The notes beneath the pieces were generated by a model, which was not told where the DNA came from, did not search any database, and was given only the letters and a program-made list of their open reading frames with translations. From Patiria pectinifera (taxonomy: Eukaryota > Echinodermata > Asteroidea > Valvatida > Asterinidae): a stretch of DNA of 64,000 nucleotides. This document shows, piece by piece, positions 34,250 to 46,679 of this stretch. The DNA lies in NCBI GenBank assembly GCA_029964075.1, contig CM057147.1, forward strand, positions 17,629,513 through 17,693,512. Reading direction: 5' to 3'. A program made the translations under genes and the position numbers. Each line of letters starts with the position of its first letter. Position 1 is the stretch's first letter.

Positions 34250-35050
34250 ATGTACACACCCAGACTGGGAGTAGGCTAGTCTGAGGAGCAGACATCCACG
34301 TGTGCAGAGCCACACAAACCAATGTCTGAATGATATATCCTAGCATGCAAATTGTATGCGACCCTGCGCGCCAGCCAATCGGAGTCGACTTTAGAAACTG
34401 ACGCCGTTTCGATCAGAATTGTGGACTAAGCTGTCGAGTGGTCAATCTGTCTGCCAAATTTTTGTAATACAGTAACTGGTTACGGCCCGGAAGACCTGAT
34501 ACAAGGCGCCCGCTGAATGGTCAGAATCTCGAGGTCAAGACCAATATGCGAGTCGTAAGGTCAAAAGTTGGTGTGATATGCTTGAGCGAATTTTACCGAC
34601 TCAACCAGAACCAGAAGACGCAGTCTGTTAAATGCATAATTAATCGCGGAATCTGTTTCCATAGACTGGGACCTTGTGTGCAGAACAAACATGCAAAATT
34701 AAATCTTGCCAACTTTACTCACCCTTTAGCCAACAAACGTCTCCAAAATTTTCATGAGGCAAAGACAAGGTCCTCAGTATTTCACCAAGTTCAAGTTTGA
34801 GGTCTCAATTCAATTTTTAACGTGAGACTTTTCTTCAACAATTTGAAGCTGAGAGTGAGGGCCAAGTGATTTTGATTTGAAGCCTAAGACTAGACTGGTA
34901 CATACATGTATATCCAACTTCTTGAAAGGATTGACCATTCAGTAATGATATCTGGTGGCATGATTATGGAGAGAATGTGTAGAAATAGGGACTCAAGTTA
35001 CGGTACCGGGTGTTTCTTTTGGCACGGTTGATTGATGCAGTACTAATGGG
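34250..35050. repeat. Third, partial copy of the 13-17 kb duplicated unit
   Basis: TTCATGAGGCAAAGACAAGG, GAGGTCTCAATTCAATTTTT and AAGCCTAAGACTAGACTGG match 13675-13820 and 15715-15860 in order. Divergence is higher than between the two tandem copies. Confidence 0.65.
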
Positions 35051-36822
35051 GTGTTGGACTGGTTGTTCCATGTGGCAGTCTATTGTCTTGTATTGCATGT
35101 TTTCATTATCTTAAGTTTTGGGACTCTCGTAGAACACAGTATTGAGTGTCGCACATTTTCGAACTAGTACACACTACATGTGCGCAGCCATTGTAGCCTG
35201 ATTTGCATGGACACATGTGCATATGGAGTCCGTGCGCAAACGAGAGAGGGCGCTTTTTACCACTTTTTGAGAGCCCAGTGCACAGGACATGTCATGAACG
35301 CTTATGGCGTGAAGCAGGCACAACTCATTTTATTCTGATGTGCACATAGCCATATCTTCTTCACATGAGGGTCATGTATCGTCGACGATGCGTTCCAATG
35401 TTTCTCCCAGTGGTCCGTACTTTTGCATGGAGTCCATACACCTTGTTGGGGTCGCACACCCGTCCAAATTTCATTAAGAACAACAAAATGTGCCCATAAA
35501 GCATAGATTATCAACTTTGCTACCTTTCATCCATAAACAAAAAAAGGAAAACCACAAAAAAAATTGCCAAAAGATAAGTCGCGGCGTGACAGCGGAGCTT
35601 GCTTTGAAATTCAAGGGCAATCCCTTGCATCTATTACTTCCCAGAGCGTTGGGCCGTGCTACAACACTGCCAGCAGCTGCCAACCAACAAAACCGCAGTC
35701 CTCGCATAATCATCAGAAAACATCACTCCATTCATCAGAGCATTCCATCTGCCGTCAGCATTCCTGCAGCTGTGGGATTTTGCATCAATTTCTCTGTGGT
35801 ATGGTTCATGTTTATTCACTTTTTCTTCCTGTAGTTAAAATTGACGAACAAATGTAAAAGCCAATTTTGAGGTGGCTCCACGTCTGCGCGCATGCCGCAC
35901 GCTTTCTTGAAGACGAGGTGCGCGCCCGTTTTGATAACCCTACCGGTATTGGTCGAGGGAGCGCGGAGTGTGTGCGTATTACCTGAGCACGACTTGCTCG
36001 AGCCTGGTGCCACCACAGAAAATGGCTGTCACTTCATTACACTGCATTAGTCTGTAAAGGGTGCATGCCATGTAATTTTTTTAATGCAATCCTTGAAAAT
36101 GCACCTTTGAGTCCCATTTAACATTATTTACATTTTTTTTTTTTGGCCATTTTAAAGGGTATTTTGGTGCTTTTGGGGGTTTTTATGCTCAGACAAGTTG
36201 TGATATCAATCATTCCGGATGGAAAGTGCTATTTCAACACAAAATATTATTTTGCTGTCGTAAATTTTCTTCTCGATTTGGTGATCCGTTGTCGTTTAAG
36301 TTCCTTGCAGTAAGCCAATTGAGCAAGCCTCTCTCACGAATGTTTTAAATAAGCAAATGTTGGATTTACAATTAGAACAAAAAAACTGAACAGTGTCTTC
36401 CTGGAATGACATCACAGCAACAGCGCCCTCAGTTGTCCGGAAAAGCATGGAAAGTTTCAAATGAAAGACAAAATGAAAGAAGTGCACTTTTCAATCAAAT
36501 TTACCAAAAGGGATGTCAAATATGTAGTTATACATTTAAGAAAAAAAAGAGTAGAAAGTTGCACAAAGTGTGTTCCTCAAAAAAATTCTTTACATGCCTC
36601 TTCAGTCAATAATTTGGCTCGTATCCTCCACCCTATTCACCAGCACTGGGATAGCTAATTTCTGATATGGAGGAAATGCAACTTATTATGGGTAGTTTAC
36701 TGCACGATCAATGTTATGTATACATTCTGTGTGGCATGCAAAACTGGGGACTTACAGTTACAGAGCTGGTAAAATCAATTCAATATGAACTTGAAGGTTT
36801 AAACTGTCACCAGCACCAGATA
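35051..36822. other. No gene recognised
   Basis: Open frames up to about 114 codons exist near 35490-35860 on both strands, but they lack splice support or a recognisable motif. The segment may include decayed mobile DNA. Nothing else is supported. Confidence 0.4.
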
Positions 36823-37505
36823 CGACAATACTTCCATTACCTTGAGACGCAAACCACCTGTACCAGTAGTTGGAGAATCTTTTAAGAAAAATATGATACC
36901 AAGATCTCTTGATTCGGTGGAGTAGTTTTTGCTGCAGAGCCTATTTTGTGAAGCACACTGTATCTTTCATGGGGGGATTATTACATAACAGTATTATTAA
37001 TCCCTCATTCCAAGTGGAGTGCGATGGCCTACCGGACTCACGTTCTGGTGTTTCAGAGGCAAAAGTGACGTGGGTTCGAGCCTGCCGGCGGACACTTGTG
37101 CTCTTAAGCAAGGCACTTAACCATTTTTGCTTCGTCCTTCGGATGGGACGTTAAGCCGTAGGTCCCGTGTGTTGTATAAATGCACGTAAAAGAACCCAGT
37201 AAACACTTATTACTAAGAGAAGGGGTTTGGCCCGGTGTTTCTGGCCTCCTGTATAAACTCCCACATGGAGTATTTAGGAGAAGAACCAACCAAGAGCCAA
37301 GAACAATTAAGTCTGAATTCGCAGGCCCAGTTTAGTAATTCATCGGGTCAAAACGACTCCCGACTTTGTTTCACAAAATTGGCTCTAGAACAAAAACTAC
37401 TGGACCGAATCGGGCGATCTTGCTATCATTTTTCTTTTAAGAGAATTCCCCATGCATTGGTAGAGGTTGTTTGAGTTTCAGGGTAGCGAAAATACGTAGT
37501 TGTTT
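36823..37505. mobile_element. Inverted-repeat element containing a SINE
   Basis: The left arm 36823-36965 (AATACTTCCATTACCTTGAG ... GATTCGGTGGAGTAGTTTTT) is the diverged inverse of 37370-37500 (TACTGGACCGAATCGGGCGA ... CAGGGTAGCGAAAATACG). The right outer edge is followed by GGGCCACCCTGTA, a common DNA-transposon end. The spacer carries the SINE at 37015-37290. Confidence 0.6.
37015..37290 (+). mobile_element. tRNA-derived SINE
   Basis: A-box-like TGGCCTACCGG (37025-37035) and B-box GGTTCGAGCCT (37073-37083) are at tRNA-like spacing. They are followed by the conserved SINE body GCTCTTAAGCAAGGCACTTA, CCTTCGGATGGGACGTTAAG, GGTCCCGTGTGTTG and GCACGTAAAAGAACCCAGT. The body is of a type widespread in marine invertebrates. 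Confidence 0.8.
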
Positions 37506-38283
37506 TTTTTGGGCCACCCTGTATACATGTAGGACTATAACAAAATAATGACTTAATGTTATGTATCAATAAATAAATCATTTTAATGCTATGGATATAT
37601 TGGTCTAATGTCTTGTGGTGAAAAGACACTGGGGGGGGGGATGGCAAAATAAAGAACCAATGATTTCCTTTTTAATTTTCTTTTTTTTTTCGTTTTCATT
37701 TCTGTAATTTTAATTTGGTTTCTCTCTTAATATTTGTTAGATTTTTTGTCTTCTCTTGTTAACATACCAGTACATGTGTATGTAGTACGTTTACTGAAAT
37801 TGCAAAACAAAACTATGTACAATGCATACATGTGCAATCTATAAAAATTACCACAAGCTATCCAGCATGCTTGGAATTGACAAATTTGTTAAATTTGAAC
37901 ATCAATAATTTGCCACTAACGTACAAATAGTCCGCCCCCCTGCAGCAAAACATTTTAGGCAATAATTTTTTACAGAACTCAAACTTCTAAGAGAAATTTG
38001 GAAAACAAAATTGTGAGCTTCCCCCCAAGGCTGTATGAGAATCCAGGAAGCTCTAGGAAACGTTTTTAAAAATTAAATCATTGATGGGGAGTTGCCGAAA
38101 CTAAGGCACGAGAGGTCGTAATTTTAACACTTCTTTTACAGGTCTCGTTGATTACAAGCACTGCACCAACAACGACTGATAGAGAGTTAAATAAACTGTA
38201 ACTGGTTTAACCTTCATGTCGTGTGCCAACTCGTCATTCCCTCAAGAACTCTGCAGAGACCTAAAAGACGCTACAGTGCACAT
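37506..38283 (+). promoter_or_regulatory. TANGO2 upstream region and probable 5' UTR
   Basis: No other gene is seen. A pyrimidine tract and CTTTTACAG at about 38132-38140 followed by GTCTCGTTG suggest the 5' UTR exon starts near 38141 and runs into the coding exon. No TATA box is assigned. The promoter itself cannot be located from sequence alone. Confidence 0.3.
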
Positions 38284-41200
38284 ATGTGTCTGACGGCGTT
38301 CGTGTTAAACCCAGACCCCGGGGATGGCGGATATCGTCTCATACTCGTCTTCAACCGAGATGAGTTTTACGAGAGACCCACCAAACCCGCCGAGTTTTGG
38401 GACAGGAATTCCAACATAATAAGTGGTAAGATTGAGAAATTTGAGCGTTGACAATAGAGGGCTCTCTCACTGACCCACATGACCTGGCTTACATCTGGGT
38501 ACTGGAAAGTCAGCGTTGCCATTGTAGTAGGCAAAGACCAGTAGGTAGTAGGCAAGCCTTCAAAGCTCTGATGGATGGCAAAAATTGTAAGAAAAATGTT
38601 GTGCCAACACCCAGGGCTGGGTCGGCAAATAAGAAAGTAAATGCGGTCCATCAGGCTGGCGTTTATCTCCGGTTTCAGTAGCATGAAACGACTGAGAATA
38701 TTTCCATTCCCCCTGGACATGATGCTATTAATACTCCTGGGTGGAGAGAGAGAGAGACAAGTTGGGGTGAAGTGGCTTGCCCAAGGACACAACATAAAGC
38801 CAGTAGTTGATTCAAACCCCTGACCCTCTGATCATGAGTAACAAACCCTAACAATAGACCACACTCCCCCTTGGCTACAGGGCTTTAACTTTTGGTCTTA
38901 ATATTTCCGTTTTTCACATTTCCGTATGTTTTTCAGGTCAGGATATGTTTGTAGGCAAGGAGGGAGGTACCTGGCTAGGTATGAGCCGATCGGGCCGGCT
39001 GGCAATGCTTCTGAATATCCTGCAACCTGACGGGATTAACCCTGATGCTAAAGGAAGAGGTGAGTGTGTTGAACAGGTGACCCGGCCACCTGCCCGTCAA
39101 TCAAAGATAATGCATTGACCAATTAGATCGTCAGTTTTTGTCAGGTGACCACAACAACTCAGTCAAACTCTGTCACAGGCACTGTGAGAAATGTACACAA
39201 ACCAGTGGAGGGTGGGGCTCACAGCAAATTCTGGAAACATCGACTGGTGTTCAGGGTTCGACCTTAACTTTGTTTCACTAGCCAGCCGGGCTACTGAGAG
39301 AGACTCTCAACTAGCCCGCGGGCATTTTCACTAGCCCGCTTGTTTTCTTTTATAGAGTGTCTCATAAACAACAATGTGCATACACGTAAAACGTGTATCA
39401 TGAGACAATTTTGTCAGTGTTTTAATAAACAGATCTTAATAAAATTTGACACAAATTGATACAGGTTTGCTTTCTGAATTTAATTTATTCCTGCCCTTTC
39501 ATCTTTGCCGTATCCCAATAATTTTTGACTCGCCAGCCCGGCTACTTAAGGAATAGGTTGACTAGCCCGCTGTTTTGACTAACATTTGGCTAGCGGGCTA
39601 CCGCTAAAGTTGAACCCTGCTGGTGTGTGCCATGATGTTGTAGCACTAGGGATGCATGGCTTCCAAGGGTGTCGTGCATTTTCCAGGATACATGTAGAAA
39701 AACCCATGTCCAACACCACAGTAGTCTGCAATTGTTTTGTTGTATTGTGTCAATAAGCCAAAAACAAATAAACATGTACATGTAGATAGACTCTGAAACT
39801 TGGAGTCACTTGTCACATCTGATAGGCCCTCATCAGAACAAAATTGGGATCCCCCTAACACAAAGCTGGATAGCTCAATTGGGAGGGTACAGATACACTG
39901 TTTGTGGGATAAATATTGAAAGTTCTTTGTTGAACAAAACAATTAGTCAACTTTAGTCCAGTGCTTTTAAAGGGAATATACAACATTTGCAAACATCGAA
40001 AAATAAAACTACCAAATTTTTACAAAATACCTTACTAGGATGTTGGTAAATGACAGTCTCAAGCATCCTGTAAAATTATCATCACCTGGTGTGAAGTCAT
40101 TTTCAAGAAAATGGTATTTTTGTAAAAATTTCATTTAGTTCATTTTTTAAAATCACAGTAAAAGCCAATGATGAATATTCCCTTTAACTGGAAATGTTTT
40201 GGGTGGTTAAAAGAAATGGGGTGGTGAACAGTTTTTGGATCTTCCCTTTTTGAAAATGTCAGGAAGTTCTGGAAATCATGAGTCCTAAAAATTTTTTAGG
40301 AAAATGAGGAAAAACCTGGTAGGGTTGGAACAATGTAGCAGAGTTTGGCACATTTCCATTATCTGGGAATGTTACCAACTCTCTTTAAAATCCAACTCTC
40401 TTATAGGATTTTCCCTTGGGACTTTTTAAAGTGTCTGGCATTGAATTGTAATTTGAAAGTTTTCAGTAAAATTTCTCAAATGGCTCTATGCACTCTTCAC
40501 TCAGGCTCCCTTGTGTCAGACTTTCTGGAAGGAAGCATGGATGGCCAGACCTACCTCCAAGGCATAGCAAAGGAGTGCGATTCGTACAACGGCTTCAATC
40601 TCATCACTGTGAAACTTGGGTAAGGAAGCCAGGCTAAGCTAAAGAAAAATCAGAGACTTAGACATCTATGTGCTTGCAATGCATTGTGAAATAAAGTGTA
40701 GGCATGGTAGGTGACGTTTGTTTACAAAATTGCATTTCTTGATCGCGTGATGCAGGTATGCAACTTTTCCTCGGATCAGCTGATTTCCTCTTTTTTTTTC
40801 ACTTCCAATGTGTGCCATTGAAAATAGAAAAACACTGTACAAAGTCTTGGAAAGATTTGAATTTCCTCTTTTTTGTGTGACTTTCCAGTTGCATGCCTGG
40901 TGATGGTGGTTTAAGGCTAACCACTCAATTCTAAAATGTATGCATATCACATATATGCATGGGTTCAACATGCTGATGTTATACTGTATAGTTTGAAAAA
41001 AAAACAACCCAAAGACAGATGTTTAGATGGATATTGTTCCTGTTTCTAGCCTAAAGGCAATGATGTCACAGGTAATATGGACAGGGGGCTGAGTGTGTAA
41101 GTACCCCTCGATTGTGAATCTGACATAGAGTGCCAATATTAAAGGGCGCTTGCGCGTCGCGCCATTGGAACCGTGTGTCCATGCAAAGGTGCATTCGTCT

Positions 41201-44200
41201 CATGTGAAGACTTCATAAGTTGGGGCACATTCAGTGCAACATTGGTTATGTGCACTCTGCACATGTGGCCACAGAATACCAACTACTCTTCCTGAAGTTT
41301 GTAAGGATTGTGTACTTTTTCAGGGGGTTAACATTTTGAAACTGTTTCTATTTTTTCATTTGGGAAGAATTTGTGCTTTACAAGCGACCAATTCCTCATT
41401 GAATATGCACAGAACTACAGTGTTTAGTTACTGGTTTTGCTATATATTCGCAATCGCAGTGTCCTGCCACTGACAGAGAGCTGCGTAATGAAGATGTTCT
41501 CTGCTTTACATTGTGTTTACTTTGACTTTTGTTTTCAGGAATAATGGAAGCGTAGACGCTAACTACTACACAAACTATGCCCCTGAGAGGAAAGACCCCA
41601 TCAAACTGACCTCAGGTTGGTGCTGATTCTTTGATGTATATGCTTGTTAATAAATTGGCTTAAAATATGGTCTGTGTTGAGTATAAACTGTCTTCATGCA
41701 AGCCACTGAAGCACACATAATGTGCACTGCACTGATTTGAGCAAGTGAAAGACGCGCACCGCGCTAGCCAGTTTTAATCTGAATGTTCACAAACGTGTAG
41801 TAAAAACGCTAAGCATGACAGGAAGGCACCTTGGGTTGGTGCAAAGAGAAAAAGGCACTCGTGGCTTACAGAGTTGGCAAAGAATTTTCTGCTAGCGCTG
41901 TTAGCACAGTATGGTGATTGTAAGCACAGAAATGAGTGGTTAGCAGAGCCATGAAATTGGGCCTTGTTGCAACTTCAAAGTGATATTAATAAGTACTTAA
42001 GAGCTTTTTTCCCAGTTGTTCTAGTAGAGTACTACATTTTGCCTCTGAAAATCCCCCTCCCCTGTTCCTTTGTGATCACAGCAACACAGCGGCAACTGTA
42101 AAATGCCATGGTCGTAGACCAACAGTACCCATTTCAGACTTGACCATAGTTTGCAGAATTTGTCAAACGCCAACTTTCTGAACTGTCTGCAACATTTTTG
42201 ATCAAACATATCATCCAAGTTTTATGGTGTTTTTTTTTAAATATCAAGAAACAAACGGTGTCCAAAAGTAACCCTAACCACCTTCGGGTATCTTTCAGGC
42301 AGTATGCTGGATCAGACAAAATTCATGGACATTCAAGTTCAAAACCTGCTGAATCCCACAGAATCCAGCACCTAGAACCATGTGGTACAGTTTAGTTCTC
42401 GCTTGATCTGATAAAATATTGCCGCTGTTGGACATTGATGGATTTAATAATAATAACAGGTTCTCATATAGTGAAAGATCAAATCTAAGATCAAAGCACT
42501 TTACATTTTTATTACCCCTGATCATTTGGCAAATGAAACATTCCAAATACCACCTCAGCTCCCTGGGGAGTATACAGCTTGATGCTTCCATGTCGGCGCA
42601 AGGCAGCCAGAATCAACCATAATAGCCATCTCTACCCTCACAGGTACCCATTTACTCCTGGGTGGAGAGAAGCAATAAGTGACAAAGTGCCTTGCCTAAG
42701 GGCACACGCACCATAACCCCAGGCTGGTTTCGAACCCACAACCTGCAGAATTACCCGCAGACCACGAATTCAATGCTCCAGACCACAAGGCCACAACATT
42801 AAATGTTTTTAAAACTTCATTCCTTTGTTTTCCAGGTATACATACATTTTCAAACCACACAATCAACACGTCATGGCCAAAGACAGATCACGTACGAACA
42901 GAACTCGAGAAAATCGTCCAAAGTGCACACAGCCTCACCAAAGAAGAACTAACAGGGCAGTTATTGGAAATGATGGCACGCGATGTACCGTAAGTACACA
43001 ATGTATATCTCTCTTTGTTGACCCTAAAAAAAGTTGTGCAAGTTGACGTCTTTAAATTTCTTAAAAAGTATCCAACATTAGCATTTCATGTTGATGGAGT
43101 GTATTGTTTGTACTCTTGTGTATAATCACTGATAATTTGATGAAAATCCATTCATGCAAACCAGAAATACAACAGATTATAAATGGCAATGTCTTTTTCA
43201 TCCGTTCCAGTGTGACTTACCAGCCATATGGTTGCGAAGGCAAGGTGTATATCGTTGATTTAAGCAAAGCTAATCTGATTACGTACTTAAACGCTATAAC
43301 AGAGCAGTGAAATTCATTCACCCCCCAAAACATGGCCTTTTGAACGTTGTGTTTCTTTAGAAAATCTGCTCAGTATGATTGAAATGTTAAATTAAAACGG
43401 AAGAAGAAATTCTAGCTTCATGTCAGTGAAAAAATCGCCATCATCAATGCCGAAACGTCAATACTAGTTACTGGTAAAGCTGACCTTCAAGTCTGGAAGA
43501 AATCGTTCACAAATTTCCCCAAATCTATGTATTTATATCGATTTCTAGGGATTTCTCCAAGTTGTTTTTTTCTGGAGTAGTTGAACACTTAAATGATCTA
43601 AGTATATTCCGAACTTCAGCTTTAATAATCTGCTGTTGCAAACGTCAGTGTTACACCTTGAACTCCATGTATCTCCAAGGAAAATTTTGACGAGGATCGC
43701 CTGCCAACGTGAACATGTCTGTGTACATGTAGTTTCATTCAAAATAAAGTGTTACGTAACCTTTAGAAATCACCCTTCGCAACCACACGGCTGTTACACA
43801 GTTAATGAAAAGACCCATTGCAGAGTGCCGGTTGAGCGGTTACCAATGCAATGTGTAATTCCCATTGGAATGGTTGAAAAACACATGTCCTTTTATAATC
43901 TGTTACAGCTCTGGTTTGCATGAATGGGTTTCCATGACATTTTCACTGATTATACACAAAGAGTATGATTAGTATGCTCAAAATGAAATACTTGTGTTAC
44001 GTACTTTTTGAAAAATTAACGATATCTGCTTGCACAACTTTGTTTTCGGTCACCTTGTACGTGATCATATACTATTAGTTTGCATGCATTTCTTGCATAT
44101 TCTGTACTAGAATTATGTAGATGGATTTCTGTGACATCATCTTTTGTGTCGCATTCAGTCTGTGCATGTAGTGAACAACGTGCTGCCACTACATTAAGCT

Positions 44201-46679
44201 TAACAGTTCAGATGCAATTAGTATGATGTTGTAAGCAGGCATGCAACATTTTCTTAGATCAGCTGATTTTTTTTTGCTTCACACGTATACCTCTCATCTC
44301 TGTGGCCCGGGTTCCATTCCCGGCTCAGGTCACATGTGAGTGGAGTTGTTCGTTGATTCTCTCCTGTGCCTGAGGGGCTTTTCCCTGGCCTATCCGGTTT
44401 TCCTCCCTCCGCAAAAATCAACACTTTGGATCTGGCTTTGATCGATGGTCATATATGGGTCGTATGGCGGCTGCCTCAGGTGCCTTTACATGCCTTCGGC
44501 TTGACTTTTTTGCTGCCGCGTCCTTTGCAATTGACCTATCACCGTTTGCGAGTTAGCCACACCCCTTAGACCACCCCATTGGATTTTTGTACGTTAAATT
44601 TTGTTTGTCTCATATTTTGCGCGTTCCGCGTCCATATCATTTAATTGGACAATATTTCACAGGCAGCGTTTATGGGATTCTACCGCGATAGGTCAATTGA
44701 GCTTCTGCTGCGAGTAAGGACGATTAGCATCCCCCTCCTAGGAAAAATTTACAAACACAGTGTAAAGCCTTATGATTCTTCAAATTTTCTCTTTTGTTGT
44801 GTTTTCCCAGTTGCATTCCTGCATGACGCTTTATGCAGTATTATAGATTTGTAATTGAGCTTTCAAATCTGGAGACTATAGCAAACAGCCATGGGCGTTG
44901 CGAAAAAGAAAAAAAAGTGGAAAAAAGTCCCCAAAAAAGAAAAGAAAAAGAGGTGTCAAGTCAAATGTTAATTTAATGGGGGGGGGGGGGGGGGGGGGCA
45001 AATGTCCCTGCCCACCCTCGAAAAAAACGATGAATCGGGAAAATGCTGGAAAATATAGGAATTTTGGTGAAAAATGTGCTTTGCCCCCCCCAGAAGAAAA
45101 TCCTAGCAACGCCCATGCAAACAGCAGCCACGTCTCCCAGATCTCAGTGCGCCATATGCCAATATGAATGTTGTAGAATGACCAGGAATGTTCCATGTTT
45201 TTAGTTGCTTCCTAAAAATACAAATACATGTTTTGACTTGCCAGGCTTGTGTCCAGCACAGACATTTCATCAGAAGACATGGATATCTCGAAGTTCAGAG
45301 ATATGCTGAAGGAATTGGTGTTCATCAAGTCAAACACATATGGAACAAGGTATGTACCCCTATTTAAAACAGACATTATTTAAAGACTTGTTTGTTTCAT
45401 CCAGATCCTGATCGAGATCGTGTGATCCAATGCCATGCGAAAACGAACAGGACCACTCTTGTGCGTCGAATCCTTTAGGCTCACACAAATGTTCTCTACT
45501 TCAGATGTTGTGCACAGAATGGCTATTTTTGTGATAAGCTGTCTATAATTTCCAGAAAAAGTAAATCAGTCGTACTATTTTTAATCACGAAAATATGTTC
45601 TCAAAAAAGGATGAAGATGTCACAAAAGCTTATTTGATGCTTCAAATCCACTAAAAAAACCCACTTTTTCTTTCCGTCCGTCGTGCACCTCGCCATGTTT
45701 GATCGAATCCACCTCGCGAGAAGGATCTGTTAAAACGTGATCCGGAGCAGCTATCAACGTGTCGGATCAGTGATCGCAATTCGGATCTGCGCAAACTAAA
45801 CAGGCCCTAAGCATTACATTTGAAATTTGTATGGCATCCTCTGCTTAGTGCTTACACAAAAAAAACATGTATGGAAAAGGTTTTCCTTTGCTAACAAATT
45901 ATGGAGGGAAAATCTACCCCCTGCGCTCTATTTAGTATTAAAAAGCAAATGGGTTTCTATTTTGTGCTACATTTTATGATGCAATTGAAACGTAGCAGAT
46001 GTTCACTGCCTAAGAAGTCAAGAAAAAAAAAATGCAGCTAAAAAATGCTTCAGTCTTCCATTTTCTATTTGTCCCCTTTCCCCTTGATTTAACCCATCAG
46101 TCCCTTTACCGCCCGAAATTACCCTGCCTATTACTCCCTGTACCACCCAGCAGCGTAGCCAGGGTTCCCGTCATTGGGGGGGAACGTCCAATTTGTTAAA
46201 TGCGTTATTTAAGGTCGCTTTAATATAGGACTAACAAGTTTCCAGTGGGTGGGGAGGGGGGGGGGGTGGGCGACTGGGGGTTGCGCCTCCCCATGGGCTT
46301 CCCCCCTAGGCAGCCCCGCTGGTTCACACTCCAAACTCTTGAGCACTCAATGGTTTTGTGAATTCTTGTGGGAATAATGTAATACAATGTAGTATACGTA
46401 ATCGTATTGTGTCTGTTTTTCTTTCCTGTTATTTCTTTGTTGTGGATGAGTGTTAAGCGCTTTGTTCTTTGTAAAGCGCTATATAAATACTTTGTATTAT
46501 TATTATTATAGGTGCTAATGGGTTCTTTTGGTGTATTTGTCATTTTTTTCAGGACCACAACTGTTATCCTTATTGATGTGACAGGAAATGTCTCATTCAC
46601 TGAGAGGACACTAAAAGAACCAATCGATCCAGCCCACCCGGATTGGGAACAGCGGAATCACACATTCTCCCTGCTTTAA
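38284..46679 (+). CDS. TANGO2: Transport and Golgi organization 2 homologue, complete
   Basis: Seven exons: 38284-38425, 38937-39059, 40505-40619, 41539-41615, 42836-42989, 45245-45349 and 46553-46679. They total 843 nt, giving 280 residues plus TAA, close to the ~276 of human TANGO2. All borders are GT/AG and phases agree. The start ATG gives M-C, with Cys2 as in N-terminal-nucleophile-like NRDE proteins. Signature segments are [56 protein letters not shown] and [20 protein letters not shown]2 proteins act in the cytosol and mitochondria. They are linked to Golgi/ER organisation and heme handling, though the reaction is unsettled. Introns contain SINEs, hAT and Harbinger-type insertions. The 3' half is duplicated at 4205-8045. 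Confidence 0.95.
38690..38880 (-). mobile_element. tRNA-derived SINE in TANGO2 intron 1
   Basis: On the minus strand there is an A-box-like TGGTCTATTGTTAGGG, a B-box-like GGTTTGAATCA, then TGTGTCCTTGGGCAAGCCAC and CTCTCCACCCAGGAGTATTA. This is the same family as the SINEs at 4205-4434 and 42555-42802, but more diverged. Confidence 0.7.
39252..39619. mobile_element. Non-autonomous hAT element, CTAGCCCGC motifs
   Basis: The ends are CAGGGTTCGACCTTAACTTT and the inverse of CAGGGTTCAACTTTAGCGGT. They are flanked by CTGGTGTT (39244-39251) and CTGGTGTG (39620-39627), an 8-bp duplication with one change. Inner words CTAGCCCGC / GCCCGGCTACT repeat near both ends. It lies in TANGO2 intron 2. Confidence 0.85.
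42555..42802 (-). mobile_element. tRNA-derived SINE in TANGO2 intron 4
   Basis: This is the same SINE copy as 4205-4434, duplicated with the gene. The minus strand has B-box GGTTCGAAACC and CCCTTAGGCAAGGCACTTTG. A 20-30-base extra piece near 42765 distinguishes it from the other copy. Confidence 0.7.
44282..44528 (+). repeat. SINE-like dispersed repeat in TANGO2 intron 5
   Basis: This is the paralogous copy of 5925-6190, sharing GGTTCCATTCCCGGCTC, TCCGGTTTTCCTCCCTCCGC and ATGGGTCGTATGGCGG. The MITE at 44533 inserted directly after it. Confidence 0.5.
44533..44694. mobile_element. 162-bp MITE, GACCTATC ends
   Basis: GACCTATCACCG at the left and CGCGATAGGTC at the right are inverted, with AATT on both sides (44529-44532 and 44695-44698). 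The paralogous intron at 6157-6165 reads TGCAATTCAGC without the insert, so the insertion is confirmed and followed the duplication. Confidence 0.8.
44890..45117. mobile_element. 228-bp hAT-like element with perfect 8-bp TSD
   Basis: Perfect 12-bp inverted ends CATGGGCGTTGC (44890-44901) and GCAACGCCCATG (45106-45117) are flanked by the exact repeat CAAACAGC (44882-44889 and 45118-45125). The other TANGO2 copy has the empty site near 6355-6370. The interior carries a long G run. Confidence 0.85.
45384..45807. mobile_element. Probable PIF/Harbinger MITE in TANGO2 intron 6
   Basis: The right end, inverted, reads GGGCCTGTTTAGTTTGCGC. The left end reads AGACTTGTTTGTTTCATCC. TAA lies on both sides (45381-45383 and 45808-45810). 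Ends of the form GGGCCTGTTT with a TAA/TTA duplication are typical of Harbinger/Tourist elements. The paralogue near 7010-7025 lacks the insert. Confidence 0.7.
46143..46330. repeat. G-run transposon remnant
   Basis: CAGCGTAGCCAGGGTTCCC and G runs at 46176 and 46250-46270 mark a decayed element in TANGO2 intron 6. Its ends could not be paired with confidence. Confidence 0.35.
46435..46512 (+). mobile_element. LINE 3' tail (AAGCGCTATATAAAT type)
   Basis: GTTAAGCGCTTTG ... AAAGCGCTATATAAATAC followed by a TAT/ATT microsatellite is the common 3' end of CR1/L2-type retroposons. It lies 40 bases before the acceptor of TANGO2 exon 7. Confidence 0.65.

Noticed and set aside
35634-35819. Minus-strand WNALMNGVMFSDDYA, faintly like a Tc1/mariner transposase DE segment
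   Set aside because: No other catalytic motif, no flanking inverted ends and no extended similarity by eye.
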